The notes: generated by a model from the sequence alone, not told the origin. Shown: positions 43,287 to 53,113, counted from the stretch's first letter. The stretch is 64,000 bases of DNA from Paraburkholderia caribensis (GCF_002902945.1 NZ_CP026102.1:2826531-2890530), one strand, 5' to 3'. Translations and numbers: made by a program.

Positions 43287-44828
43287 ATGAAGGTGCTCGC
43301 TGTTCACCCCAGTGGCCTGATGTACACCCGCGTGTATCTGCGCCTCGAGCCGCTCGGGCTCGAAACGGTCGCCGCCGTCATACGCGAAGCCGGCCACGAT
43401 GTCCGCCTGATCGACCTGCAAGTCGAATCCCATCGCGCACTGCACAATCTCGTGCGCACGTGGCGGCCCGACGCAGTCTGTTTCTCCGCCAACTATCTCG
43501 CCAATATCCCCGAAATCATCGATCTGTCGAAGGCGATCAAGGCGCATTTGCCGGGCTGCTTCGTGTTTGTCGGTGGACATAGTGCATCGTTCACCGCGCG
43601 CGACATGTTGAAACACGCGGAAGGTGCGATCGATTGCGTGCTCAAGGGCGAAGGCGAAGCGAAGGTCGTCGATCTGCTCACTGCCGTTGCGCGCAAGGGC
43701 GAGCTGTTGCGCATTCCGGGCGTCGTCACGCACGACGGCGAAGGCCCGCCGCCCGGCTTCACCGAAAGCCTCGACCAGATTCGTCCCGCGCGCGATCTGT
43801 TGCGGCACCGGCGCAAGTACTTCATCGGCGTGCTCGATCCGTGCGCGTCGATCGAGTTTGCGCGCGGCTGTCCGTGGGACTGCACGTTCTGCAGCGCGTG
43901 GACGTTCTATGGACGCAGCTATCGTTCGCGCAGCCCCGAAGTGATTGCCGATGAACTGGCATCGATTCGCGAGCCGGGCGTGTTCATCGTCGACGACGTC
44001 GCCTTCGTGCATGCCGATCACGGCATGGCGATCGGACGTGAAGTGGAGCGGCGCGGCATCCGCAAGAAGTATTACCTCGAGACGCGCGGCGACGTGCTGT
44101 TGCGCAACAAGGAAGTGTTCGAATATTGGCGCACGCTCGGCCTGCAATACATGTTCATCGGACTCGAAGCCGTCGACGCCGAAGGACTGAAGGCGTTTCG
44201 CAAACGCATCGACGTCGACAAGAACTTCGAGGCGCTCGCGTTCGCGCGCTCGCTCGGCATCACGGTCGCGATTAATCTGATCGCCGATCCCGACTGGGAT
44301 CACGAGCGCTTCGAAACAATCCGGCAATGGTGTCTGGAGATTCCCGAGATCGTGAACATCAGCGTGACCACGCCGTATCCGGGCACGGAAATCTGGTTGC
44401 GCGAACAACGGCGGCTGACGAGCCTCGACTATCGGCTCTACGACATCCAGCATGCCGTGCTGCCGACGAAGCTGCCGTTAGCCGAGTTCTACGCGGAACT
44501 GGTACGCACGCAACAGGTGCTCAACCGCAAGCATCTCGGCTGGGGCGCGTTGTATCGCGCGGCGGGCGAAGCGGCTTCGCTGCTGATGCGCGGACAGACC
44601 AACTTCGTGCGCATGCTGTGGCGCTTCAACTCGGTGTTCGATCCCAATCTGCAGTTGAGCGATCACGCGCGCGAAGTGCGCTACGAGATGACGCCGCCGC
44701 CCGCGCAACCGCCCGAGGAGAGCAACGTCAAGGTGCTGTACGTGCACGGCCCGGCGGGACGCAAAGGCCGCAAGATCGACGACGCGACCGAAAAATTCGT
44801 CGATCAGACCCGCATGGGTACGGGCTGA
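43287..44828 (+). CDS. hpnR: B12-binding radical SAM protein, probable hopanoid C-3 methylase
   Basis: 513 residues. The N-terminal cobalamin-binding domain (about 1-140) is followed by a radical SAM core with the cluster motif CPWDCTFC (C195, C199, C202). The start MKVLAVHPSGLMYTRVYLRLEPLGLE and the C-terminal extension resemble HpnR, which methylates hopanoids at C-3. HpnJ and other class B methylases share the core, so the symbol is probable rather than certain. Hopanoid synthesis genes are not in the window. AAGGAGATCTC supplies the ribosome site. Confidence 0.65.
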   Translation: MKVLAVHPSGLMYTRVYLRLEPLGLETVAAVIREAGHDVRLIDLQVESHRALHNLVRTWRPDAVCFSANYLANIPEIIDLSKAIKAHLPGCFVFVGGHSASFTARDMLKHAEGAIDCVLKGEGEAKVVDLLTAVARKGELLRIPGVVTHDGEGPPPGFTESLDQIRPARDLLRHRRKYFIGVLDPCASIEFARGCPWDCTFCSAWTFYGRSYRSRSPEVIADELASIREPGVFIVDDVAFVHADHGMAIGREVERRGIRKKYYLETRGDVLLRNKEVFEYWRTLGLQYMFIGLEAVDAEGLKAFRKRIDVDKNFEALAFARSLGITVAINLIADPDWDHERFETIRQWCLEIPEIVNISVTTPYPGTEIWLREQRRLTSLDYRLYDIQHAVLPTKLPLAEFYAELVRTQQVLNRKHLGWGALYRAAGEAASLLMRGQTNFVRMLWRFNSVFDPNLQLSDHAREVRYEMTPPPAQPPEESNVKVLYVHGPAGRKGRKIDDATEKFVDQTRMGTG

Positions 44829-44857
44829 TCGCAATCGGGCGCGCCTGGCCCGCCCGC

Positions 44858-45598
44858 TCAGAACGGCTCTTTAAAAGGACGCAGATCGATTTCGTGCGTC
44901 CATGCTGACGGATGTTGGAGATGTAGCTGCCAGTACGCTTCGGCAATGGCGTCGACATTCAGCAGTCCGTTTTCGCCGCGCTCGGCGGCGGCCTGCGGAC
45001 GCGAGACATGCAGGCGCTCGCCGTCGATGCCGCCGTCGATCACCACATGCGCGACATGCAGCCCGAGTGGCCCGAACTCGCGCGCCATGCTTTGCGCGAC
45101 CATCCTCAGCCCGGCTTTTGCCGCGGCAAAATGCGCGAAACCAGGCTTGCCGCGCAGGCTCGCCGATGCGCCCGTGAAGATCACCGTGCCACGGCCGAGC
45201 GGCGCGAGCCGCCGCGCCGCTTCGCGTCCCACCAGAAAGCCGCCCACCGGCCCGGAGCGCAAGAAGTCCTGCATCTGCGCTTCTGTCAGGTCGCGAAACG
45301 GAACGCGCCGGTTGTTGCCGACGTTATAGACGACGAGCGAAGGCACATCGATATTGTCGGGCGGCGACATCGCGTGATCGTAGAGACGCATGATGTCAGC
45401 TTCCGATGTGCCGTCCATCGCGAACGATTCGGCCGATCCGCCTTGGCCCGCGATGCCGTGCGTCACGGCGTCGAGTTTGACCTGCGTGCGGCCCGCGACA
45501 TACACGTGATACCCGTTTGCAGCGATCTTCCTGCACAGCGCCGCACCCAGTCCGAGTTCCGCGCCGACGCCGATCACCAGTGCGCTGTTTCGCTTCAT
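44858..45598 (-). CDS. SDR-like protein with phenylalanine at the catalytic tyrosine position
   Basis: 246 residues with a Rossmann start (ALVIGVGAELGLGAALCRK), YNVGNN in place of NNAG, and a serine in FTGASASLRG (S145). The active-site position reads HFAAAK, so the usual YxxxK tyrosine is F157 while K161 is kept. Loss of the tyrosine would normally abolish dehydrogenase activity, so it may bind NAD(P) or a substrate without turning it over, or use another acid. It converges with the radical SAM gene, 29 bp apart. Confidence 0.8.
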   Translation of the reverse strand: MKRNSALVIGVGAELGLGAALCRKIAANGYHVYVAGRTQVKLDAVTHGIAGQGGSAESFAMDGTSEADIMRLYDHAMSPPDNIDVPSLVVYNVGNNRRVPFRDLTEAQMQDFLRSGPVGGFLVGREAARRLAPLGRGTVIFTGASASLRGKPGFAHFAAAKAGLRMVAQSMAREFGPLGLHVAHVVIDGGIDGERLHVSRPQAAAERGENGLLNVDAIAEAYWQLHLQHPSAWTHEIDLRPFKEPF

Positions 45599-45967
45599 CG
45601 TGTGCCTCCGTTGTCCTCTCGCGCATGCGGCGCGGGAATGGTCGCGTGATTATAGGCAGCGGATGTGCACGGCTGCCCGTGAACTGCATGCTCGTGTGTC
45701 CGCGAATGTGACAAAAATCATTGAGCGCCGCCTGATTCTTCGTCAATCTGCTATTCGCTCGATGCCGTTACGCGTCCATTCACGGGGAATGAAAGGGTCC
45801 GCTCGCAAAGACCCTCGTACGCGGCACGATCGCGACGCGAACAGGCATGCGTCTCGCGGCCTTGGACCACGGGCACTGACAATCCGGCCGTTTCGACTGT
45901 ACCGACGCAGAACGCGAGTGGACTGCGCCCCGTCGTGCACCGTATTGCCCTCGCACTTAGACATTGC
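45599..45967. other. Gene-free gap before the diguanylate cyclase
   Basis: 369 bp between divergent genes. Open frames here have no ribosome site or recognisable domain. I see no iteron and no strong hairpin. It presumably holds the two promoters. Confidence 0.4.
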
Positions 45968-47557
45968 ATGAAGACCATTACGCGTCTCTACCGCCACCAG
46001 ATTGCCGGCATACTGTTCGCCGGCGTCGCCGTGCTGATTGCGCTCGCAAGTTCCGGCCTGGCGGGGCTCGCCAGGCTCGACGCGTACACGCGCACGCTGT
46101 ATCAGGGAAACATGCTTCCCATCGCGCAATTGAACGAGCTCCGCACAGCCGCGCTCGATGCGCGCCGCGAATTCTGGAAGGCGAGCCAGTTTCTCGATCC
46201 TGTGAGAACAGCCGCGTCGATCAGAGTGATTGAAGCAGACGAGGTGCTCACCGAGAAGGCATGGAATGCGTATTACCCGCAAGGCATCAGCAACCCGCGC
46301 GAAGCATTGATCGCCGACAGGATCGCGAACGGGTTACCGACGTTCCGTGCGGTGCTCCGAAAAGCAGTCATGTTGCTCGAACGGGGCGATCGAGCGGCGG
46401 CGGCAAAGTGGTTCGACGACAACCTCGAGTTCCTCAACGGCTTCGATTCGCTGATGGGCCAGTGCATCGACGTCAACTCGTGGCAGGCGGCGGAGCTTGC
46501 CGGCAAGAGCGAATCCGTCTTTCGCACGATGTTCTGGGCGACGTTCGCATGTATCGTGATTTGCGTGGCGGGCGCGGTCAGCGTGTCGATCTGGCTCCTG
46601 CGCCAACGCGATGACGCGTTGAGCGAATCGCGCTATCACTCGTGGCTGGCCAATCGCGTGTTCGAGCTGACGCGCGACGGCGTGATGATCACTGACTCGC
46701 GCGGCAATATCGAGCGGGTCAATCCCGCCTTCACGCGGGTCACCGGCTACGCGCAACAGGAAGTGCTGGGGCGCAATCCAAGACTGCTGAGCTCCGGCCG
46801 TCAACCGCCCGAGTTCTATCGCGCGTTCTGGCGAAGCCTGAAGGAAACGGGCCACTGGCATGGCGAAGTCTGGAACCGCAAGAAGAGCGGCGATATCTAT
46901 CTGGAGTCGCTGTCCGTTGCAGGCGTGCAAGGACGCGATGGCAGCTACACGCACTACGTGGCGATTCTCAGCGACATTACGCAACGCCATCAGCACGAGC
47001 AGCGTCTGCGCAACCTCGCCACGCACGACGTGCTGACAGGACTGCCCAACCGCGTGCTGCTCGACGAGCGTCTGAAGCACGCCATCTCCCGCACCAAACG
47101 CCATGGCACGCACATCGCCGTCATGTTCATCGATCTCGATGGCTTCAAGCAGGTCAACGACACGCGTGGGCATGCCGTCGGCGACGATGTGTTGAAAGCC
47201 GTCGCGGAGCGGCTCGTGCACAGCGTCCGCGAGAGCGATACGGTCGCGCGTCTTGGCGGCGACGAGTTCGTGGTCATTCTGGAAGAGGTCGGGTGCATGC
47301 GGCAGATCGAACCCGTCGCGCGGGCGGTGCTCACTGCAGTCGGCCAACCTATCGCGCTTCGCAGCGACGCCGTGAGCGTCACGCCAAGCATCGGCATCAG
47401 TCTGTACCCCAACGACGCTGCCAACGCGGAACAACTGCTTTTGCGGGCGGACCGCGCGATGTATGTCGCGAAGAACATGGGCAAGAACAACCTCTGCTTT
47501 TTCTCGACCCTCGACGCCGCCAGCCATCCACAGCCGGCGATGACTGCCACGGTCTAG
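45968..47557 (+). CDS. Membrane diguanylate cyclase (PAS-GGDEF)
   Basis: 529 residues from the ATG at 45968. Two membrane helices (about 10-32 and 185-207) flank a periplasmic helical sensor region of the four-helix-bundle type. A PAS domain (GVMITDSRGNIERVNPAFTRVTGY) leads to a GGDEF domain. The catalytic motif LGGDEF is intact and is preceded by the inhibitory I-site RESD at the right spacing (five residues), so it should make cyclic di-GMP and be product-inhibited. No EAL domain. It stands alone. Confidence 0.92.
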   Translation: MKTITRLYRHQIAGILFAGVAVLIALASSGLAGLARLDAYTRTLYQGNMLPIAQLNELRTAALDARREFWKASQFLDPVRTAASIRVIEADEVLTEKAWNAYYPQGISNPREALIADRIANGLPTFRAVLRKAVMLLERGDRAAAAKWFDDNLEFLNGFDSLMGQCIDVNSWQAAELAGKSESVFRTMFWATFACIVICVAGAVSVSIWLLRQRDDALSESRYHSWLANRVFELTRDGVMITDSRGNIERVNPAFTRVTGYAQQEVLGRNPRLLSSGRQPPEFYRAFWRSLKETGHWHGEVWNRKKSGDIYLESLSVAGVQGRDGSYTHYVAILSDITQRHQHEQRLRNLATHDVLTGLPNRVLLDERLKHAISRTKRHGTHIAVMFIDLDGFKQVNDTRGHAVGDDVLKAVAERLVHSVRESDTVARLGGDEFVVILEEVGCMRQIEPVARAVLTAVGQPIALRSDAVSVTPSIGISLYPNDAANAEQLLLRADRAMYVAKNMGKNNLCFFSTLDAASHPQPAMTATV

Positions 47558-47586
47558 TGCCGCTTAGTGCCGACGGTGCCGTGACC

Positions 47587-47868
47587 TCACGGCTCAGGAT
47601 TGTCGAGATCCGACTGCACGACGGTTTCGCCGTGACGTTGCGCGGCTTCGCGCGCCTGGTCGCCGTCGGCGAACGGTCCGATGTCGGGTGCGCCCGTGAA
47701 TGGAAACAGCAACCGGCCATCCGTCTTGCGCACGACCTTCAACTGCCCCATATACGAACCTTCCGTCGTGCGGCGATAGGTGGCGTAGATCTGATAATCG
47801 TCCGTCGACTCGGGTCTCGAGGCCACCGCATTACGCGCTTTCGGGAAAATCATCCGTGGCCTTGTCAT
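47587..47868 (-). CDS. Small conserved Burkholderiaceae protein
   Basis: 93 residues from the ATG at 47868 (a longer frame upstream lacks support). The central stretch YQIYATYRRTTEGSYMGQLK, then VVRKTDGRLLFPFTGAPDIG, resembles a short family I recall as DUF6723; that name should be checked. No motif of known function. It converges with the diguanylate cyclase gene, 29 bp apart. Confidence 0.6.
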   Translation of the reverse strand: MTRPRMIFPKARNAVASRPESTDDYQIYATYRRTTEGSYMGQLKVVRKTDGRLLFPFTGAPDIGPFADGDQAREAAQRHGETVVQSDLDNPEP

Positions 47869-48283
47869 CTTGCAACTCCCGTACTGTGGATGCCGGACTC
47901 GGCGCTGTTGCCGGCATACCGGTTGAAATGACGCACTCCTTTGCGCTGTGAATGCACAGGAATGCGGACGATTCATGCGGATCGCGACGCCAGATGGCAC
48001 GCGCGCGGATATCCATGCAGTTGCGCGTGGCCGCCGGTGCGGCAAAAATTGCCGCTCTCGCGATGTCTGTGCTCAACGTCCTTGCATTCCCTTTCAGCAA
48101 GCGACGTACCGCTTTTGGGCCAACGCTTCACGAGCGCGCCGTGGGCGCGTCTTCCAGCGTGTGCAACAGGTGCGCCGCTCGCCGGGAACGGCGCATGCTT
48201 TGATACACGAGCCGCGGCGATGCGCTGCGGCGCGCTCGCGGCGCAACGTCATGCGTCTTTGCAATTGGAAAAGGGAGAGCGAC
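47869..48283. other. 415-bp gap between two small genes
   Basis: No iteron and no family-supported open frame on either strand. Frames that cross it are continuations of the small flanking genes and lack starts of their own. Nothing else is seen. Confidence 0.4.
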
Positions 48284-48433
48284 ATGCCACTGAAGCGAGG
48301 CACATCGAAGGAAACCATCGGGCACAACGTCAAGGCCGAAAAGAAGGCGGGCAAATCGCAAAAGCAATCTGTCGCTATCGCGCTGAATCAGGCGCGCAAG
48401 TCAGGCGCAAAGATTCCGAAGAAGCACAGCTAG
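48284..48433 (+). CDS. Very small basic protein (DUF6496-like)
   Basis: 49 residues, 13 lysines, starting MPLKRGTSKETIGHNVKAEK and ending IPKKHS. Ribosome site AAGGGAGAGC precedes the ATG. The pattern KSQKQSVAIALNQARKSG is found in short phage- and Burkholderia-linked proteins of unknown role that I associate with DUF6496. The charge suggests nucleic-acid binding, which is inference. Confidence 0.65.
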   Translation: MPLKRGTSKETIGHNVKAEKKAGKSQKQSVAIALNQARKSGAKIPKKHS

Positions 48434-48505
48434 ACATCCGAGGCGACACTGCGCGGTGGGATCGATCCGACCGCGCAGCGCCTGTCCGTCGTTCCTCCGC
48501 ACCCG

Positions 48506-48904
48506 CTAATGGGCGCGTTCCTCGTCGTATTCCGGACGCACGCCGCGTGGCAGCCACGGTTCCTTGTGCTTGCACCAGAGTTCATAGGCGGGCTCGAACA
48601 GTCCCGTCTCGTCGAAAGCGCCAAGCGGTAAGGCGATTTCAGCGCGATCGGCGTACACCATGAACGCCACCGATCCGCACAGCGGACAGAAATGACGGCG
48701 CCCCTGTTCCGAGCTTCGCCATTCGCGCGTATTGCCCGTGAACGTGACAGCGCTGCCGTCGAATATCGCATACGAGCCGAATGCCGATCCGTGCACCTGC
48801 CGACATGTCATGCAATGACACATGCCGACGCGCATCGGCGGCCCGCTCGCGCGAAAACGCACTGCACCACATGCGCAACCGCCTTCAAACGTTTTTTGGT
48901 TCAT
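48506..48904 (-). CDS. GFA-family zinc protein (CENP-V/GFA fold)
   Basis: 132 residues with the zinc ligands of the GFA domain: GGCACGAVRF (two cysteines), MCHCMTCRQVHGSAFG and FCPLCGSVAFM. The family was named for glutathione-dependent formaldehyde activation but most members are uncharacterised. Ends YDEERAH. A GGAGG-type ribosome site lies just before the ATG. Single-gene unit. Confidence 0.88.
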   Translation of the reverse strand: MNQKTFEGGCACGAVRFRASGPPMRVGMCHCMTCRQVHGSAFGSYAIFDGSAVTFTGNTREWRSSEQGRRHFCPLCGSVAFMVYADRAEIALPLGAFDETGLFEPAYELWCKHKEPWLPRGVRPEYDEERAH

Positions 48905-49065
48905 CGCTCACCTCCTTGAAGACCGATCTTCATTGATACGCAGGGAACATACCAACAACGAGGGACGCGAAAATCCCGGACGCAACGCCTATAATTCGTC
49001 GATATCGACCTCGCGGCTTGCCAACGCCATAGCACGCTGCGGAGACTCATTCCCCATCGAGCATC

Positions 49066-50847
49066 ATGAGCGACGGTATCGAAAGTGCCCGCCGGGCGGG
49101 CGTACTGCGCACGGACGATCTGAAGGACCGGCCGGCGCGCGCACCCGATCACGCCGCCGAAGTCCGCACGCTCGTCACCGTCGCAGGCGCGCAAACGGGA
49201 CGCCGCGACACCTTGCTGCAAGCCATCGCCGGTGCGGCGCTCGGCGCGTGCCGCGCAGGCAGCGCGGGCATCAGCCTGCTCGAAACGACGAGCGAAGGCG
49301 CAGCCGTCTTCCGCTGGCGTGCGGTCGCGGGCGCGTGTGCCGCGTTTGAAGGCAAAACGACGGCGTGGGCCGAATGTCCGTGCGGGATGACGCTCGAACT
49401 CGGCGCGCCGCAGCTGTTCGTCGAGCCGCACACCTACTTCAAGAGCCTGCGCGATGCGGGCGCGGTCATCACGGAAGGCATCATCACGCCCATTCCGATT
49501 CGTTGCCCCAAATCGAAACCGCTCGGCGCGATCTGGGTCGCGTCGCACGGTGCACATCGTTTTGATCGCGAAGATGTGCGCCTGCTCGGCAACCTTGCCG
49601 TGCTCGCCGGCGCGGCGCTCACGCTGCTCGATGCGCAACAGGCCGCCGAAGCGGAAACCGAGGCGGCACAACAGGCGCGGCGCGCGCTCGAAGACGCCGC
49701 GCACCGGCGCGACGAATTCATCGCGATGCTTGGCCATGAATTGCGCAATCCGATGGCGCCCATCGACAGTTCCATTACCGCGCTCAAACTGCTGTGCGCA
49801 GGCGAGGAGCAGGCCACCGATGTCCTCGCCATCGCGCAGCGGCAGATGCGCCAGCTGCGCACGCTCGTCGACGATCTGCTCGATGCCGCGCGCCTGCGGC
49901 ACGGCAAGCTTGCGATCAAGTACAGCCGCACGTCGCTGAACGAAATCGTGTACGACGCGATCACGGCGCTCAAGCATCACATCGATGCACGCAAGCATCG
50001 CCTCGTGATCGAAGGGCTGGACCAGACCGTTCACGTACGTGCCGATCACGTTCGCCTCAGCCAGGTGGTCGGCAACCTGTTGTCGAACGCGGCCAAATAC
50101 ACGCCTGCGGGCGGCACGCTGCAACTGCGCGTGCAGACCGACACGGAAAGCGCAGCCGATGATGCCGGCGCAGGCGGCATGGTGTCGATCGTCATCGAGG
50201 ACAACGGCGTCGGCATGAGTCCCGAAGCGCTCGAGCATGTGTTCGAGCTGTTCGCGCAGTCGCCCTCGAGCGCGCGCCGCTCGGAAGGCGGACTCGGCAT
50301 CGGGCTCGCGGTCGCGAAGCGTCTCATCGAACTGCATGACGGCACCATTACGCTCGACAGCTTGGGCGTCGGGCGCGGCACGCGCGTCGTGCTGCGCCTG
50401 CCGATACTCGACCGTGAGCCGCTCGCCGCGCATGACGCCACAGCGGCGGCAGCGAGCGCCGCGCCGAGCCGCATCCTGCTCGTCGACGACAACGCCGACG
50501 CGCTCGACGCGCTGCATCTGGTATTAGAGCTGGAAGGTCATGACGTGATCGTCGCGCGCAGCGGCCGCGATGCGCTGAAGGTCGCGGCACAGACCTTGCC
50601 CGAAGTGGGCATCATCGATATCGGGATGCCGGAGATGGACGGCTTCGAAGTGGCGCGCGCCATCCGCTCGAACAAGGCGCTGGCGCATATGTTCCTGATC
50701 GCGCTGACGGGCTACTCCTCCGAGTCCGACAAGTCGCGTGCGCTCGCGGCAGGCTTCGACTATCACCTGACCAAGCCTGTTTCGATGGAGCGGCTCGCCG
50801 ACGTGCTGTCGCATCGCGACGGCCGGAACATCAGCGGTCTTGTCTGA
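49066..50847 (+). CDS. Hybrid histidine kinase (GAF-HisKA-HATPase-REC)
   Basis: 593 residues, soluble. An N-terminal GAF domain (about 40-195) is followed by HisKA with H224 in MLGHELRNPMAPIDSS, an HATPase domain (NLLSNAAKY, EDNGVGM, GLGIGLAVAKRL) and a C-terminal receiver with acceptor D518 in IIDIGMPEMDGFE. No membrane segment. It has no adjacent response regulator, so it is an orphan hybrid kinase. The input may be a cytoplasmic ligand or light, since bacterial GAF domains bind many signals. Confidence 0.92.
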   Translation: MSDGIESARRAGVLRTDDLKDRPARAPDHAAEVRTLVTVAGAQTGRRDTLLQAIAGAALGACRAGSAGISLLETTSEGAAVFRWRAVAGACAAFEGKTTAWAECPCGMTLELGAPQLFVEPHTYFKSLRDAGAVITEGIITPIPIRCPKSKPLGAIWVASHGAHRFDREDVRLLGNLAVLAGAALTLLDAQQAAEAETEAAQQARRALEDAAHRRDEFIAMLGHELRNPMAPIDSSITALKLLCAGEEQATDVLAIAQRQMRQLRTLVDDLLDAARLRHGKLAIKYSRTSLNEIVYDAITALKHHIDARKHRLVIEGLDQTVHVRADHVRLSQVVGNLLSNAAKYTPAGGTLQLRVQTDTESAADDAGAGGMVSIVIEDNGVGMSPEALEHVFELFAQSPSSARRSEGGLGIGLAVAKRLIELHDGTITLDSLGVGRGTRVVLRLPILDREPLAAHDATAAAASAAPSRILLVDDNADALDALHLVLELEGHDVIVARSGRDALKVAAQTLPEVGIIDIGMPEMDGFEVARAIRSNKALAHMFLIALTGYSSESDKSRALAAGFDYHLTKPVSMERLADVLSHRDGRNISGLV

Positions 50848-50909
50848 AGCTAGTCCCGCTTGCACGAAAGGTGAGCTGGGATGCGCACGACGACGTCACT
50901 TTGCGCGGG

Positions 50910-51051
50910 TCCCGCAAAACCTCACCATTGATCGATCCGCACTCATCGCCAGCTCTTTGACGATGCCCGCAAAGCCTTATCCATCAAGGGTTTGCATTTT
51001 GCAGCGCGGCGCGTTCCCAGGGCTTTTCGCTCGCTCCCGCAAATTCTCACC
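50910..51051 (-). repeat. Dispersed iterons 7 and 8 (pair)
   Basis: TCCCGCAAAACCTCACC at 50910-50926 and TCCCGCAAATTCTCACC at 51035-51051, 125 bp apart, in the 394-bp gap between the hybrid kinase and the oxidoreductase. The rest of the gap shows no gene. Confidence 0.82.
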
Positions 51052-51241
51052 TTTGCGCCACGCGTCACGCTTGCCGCTGTCTTCTGTTCGCAGACCCAGG
51101 TAACGAACTGCGCTCCGCGCTGGCATGTCCATGGCCATGCATTTCTGTTTGGTCGTCGTGCTAAATCGTTGATTTACCAGGGTTCTGGGTTCGCCGATCA
51201 TGTCTTCCGTCAACTGCGTTCATCTTCTGCCGGAGCCCGAC

Positions 51242-52228
51242 ATGTCCATGCAAGCCCTCGTTCTCAGCCAGTACAAAGGTCCCCTCGTGCCCACGACGAT
51301 GCCCATTCCCGAACCGGCGCGCGGCGAGGTGCTCGTGCGGATCAGCGCGAGCGGCCTCAATCCGCTCGACACGAAGATTCGCGCGGGCAGCGCCGCGCAT
51401 GCGCGTCATCCGTTGCCGCTGGTGCTCGGCATCGATCTCGCGGGCGTGGTCGTCGCGCTCGGCGCGGACGTGACGCGCTTGAAGATCGGTGACGAGGTCT
51501 ATGGGATGACGGGCGGTGTCGGCGGCATTCAGGGTTCGCTCGCGCAATATGCGGCCGTCGACGCGCAACTGCTCGCCCGCAAGCCGTCCAATCTGTCGAT
51601 GCGCGAAGCCGCCGCGTTGCCGCTCGCGTTTATCACGTCGTACGCGGGCATCGTCGACCGCGCCCACTTGCAGGCCGGTCAAACCGTGCTCGTGCAAGGC
51701 GGTGCGGGCGGTGTCGGGCACGTCTCGGTGCAATTGGCGCGCGCGCTCGGCGCGCAGGTCTTCGCGACGGCGAGCGCGCGCGATCACGATGTCGTCGCGC
51801 GGTTCGGCGCGGCACCGATCGACTATGCGGCGCGCACGGTCGAACAGTATGTTGGCGAACTGACCGCCGGCGAAGGCTTCGATCTCGTCGTCGATACCGT
51901 CGGCGGCGCAACACTCGATGCATCGTTCGCGGCCGTCAGGCATTTCGGGCACGTCGTGAGCGCGCTCGGCTGGGGCACGCATGCGCTCGCGCCGCTGTCG
52001 TTCCGCGAGGCCACGTATTCCGGTGTGTTCACGCTGCATCCGTTGCTCACCGGTCAGCATCGCGCGCATCACGGCGAGATGCTGGCCGAGGCGACGCGTC
52101 TTGTCGAACAGGGCAAGCTCGCGCCGCATCTCGATCCGCGCCGCTTCGATCTCGGATCGGCGGAACGTGCCTACGACGCGATCACGGAGCGCACCGCGCG
52201 CGGCAAGATCGTGGTTGAAATCGAATGA
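51242..52228 (+). CDS. Zinc-free MDR/quinone oxidoreductase-like protein
   Basis: 328 residues from the ATG at 51242, supported by a GGAG site 6 bases upstream. The medium-chain reductase fold is clear: catalytic domain start GLNPLDTKIRAG, and cofactor motif VLVQGGAGGVGHVSVQLARALGA. The cysteine/histidine zinc ligands of alcohol dehydrogenases are absent, as in quinone oxidoreductases (zeta-crystallin type). It converges with a LysR gene, a likely regulator. Confidence 0.88.
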   Translation: MSMQALVLSQYKGPLVPTTMPIPEPARGEVLVRISASGLNPLDTKIRAGSAAHARHPLPLVLGIDLAGVVVALGADVTRLKIGDEVYGMTGGVGGIQGSLAQYAAVDAQLLARKPSNLSMREAAALPLAFITSYAGIVDRAHLQAGQTVLVQGGAGGVGHVSVQLARALGAQVFATASARDHDVVARFGAAPIDYAARTVEQYVGELTAGEGFDLVVDTVGGATLDASFAAVRHFGHVVSALGWGTHALAPLSFREATYSGVFTLHPLLTGQHRAHHGEMLAEATRLVEQGKLAPHLDPRRFDLGSAERAYDAITERTARGKIVVEIE

Positions 52229-52243
52229 GGTTGGCGGGTCGGC

Positions 52244-53113
52244 TCACACGTTCGCGAGCCGCTCGATCACGACATCGAGCAAGGCGCGCAGACGTGCGAG
52301 ACGTTTCAGGTCGCGATGGTAGCCAAGCCAAACATCGCGGCCGGGCGGCGCTTCGCCCAGATCGATGCGCCGCAGGCCCGGCGTGTTGTCGCCGAGCGGA
52401 CAGGGCAGCACCGCAAAACCGCCGCCTTCGGCGCACATGCGCGCCTGCACGCCGCGGTTGTTGCTGGCGTACGCGATATGCGCGTTCGGCAGCATCTGCC
52501 GGATCCACGCGACGTCGGGCAACTCGCCGAACGCGGTATCCATGGTGATGAGCGACTGGCCTGCGCCATCACCGCGCGCGGGCGCGACCAGATCGATGCG
52601 CCCATAGAGCGCGTAATCCATATGCATCAGCTTGCGCTGGATGACGTCGGGTTCGTCGAACGGCGTGATGCGGAACACCAGATCGGCTTCGCGGCGCGCG
52701 AGGTTGTAGCGGCGCGAATCGGTGATCAGTTCGATCGACATCTGCGGATGGCGCGCAAGGAATCCGGCGAACACCGGCGTCAGCACATGGATGCCGTACC
52801 AGTCCGACGACGACACGCGCAGCGCGCCCGTTAGTTGCTGCTCGTTGCCCGCAAGCGAACGCATGAACGCGTGCGCTTCTTCTTCCATGCGCTCGGCGTA
52901 GGTCAGCACGGCGTGGCCTTCGTCGGTGAGCACGAAGCCTTCAGCCGTGCGCTGAAACAGCGTGTGGCCGACGGCTTCCTCGAGCGCCCGCAGACGCCGG
53001 CCCATGGTCGGCTGGGTCTGTCCGAGCTGGCGCGCGGCCGCGCCCAGCGTGCCGCAGCGCGCGACGGCAAGGAAGATTCGCACGTCGCTCCAGTCCAGTT
53101 TCGAATCGTTCAT
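52244..53113 (-). CDS. LysR-family transcriptional regulator
   Basis: 289 residues from the ATG at 53111-53113. Winged helix: WSDVRIFLAVARCGTLGAAARQLGQTQPTMGRRLRALEE. Substrate domain follows (LRVSSSDWYGIHVLTPVFAGFL). Related LysR proteins act on a neighbouring gene; the convergent oxidoreductase 15 bp away is the only close candidate. An upstream in-frame extension to 53269 is rejected for lack of a conserved start. Confidence 0.9.
   Translation of the reverse strand: MNDSKLDWSDVRIFLAVARCGTLGAAARQLGQTQPTMGRRLRALEEAVGHTLFQRTAEGFVLTDEGHAVLTYAERMEEEAHAFMRSLAGNEQQLTGALRVSSSDWYGIHVLTPVFAGFLARHPQMSIELITDSRRYNLARREADLVFRITPFDEPDVIQRKLMHMDYALYGRIDLVAPARGDGAGQSLITMDTAFGELPDVAWIRQMLPNAHIAYASNNRGVQARMCAEGGGFAVLPCPLGDNTPGLRRIDLGEAPPGRDVWLGYHRDLKRLARLRALLDVVIERLANV

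Noticed and set aside
48449..48478. Terminator after the small basic protein
   Set aside because: CTGCGCGGT and ACCGCGCAG can pair, but no T tract follows; may be a structural hairpin only.
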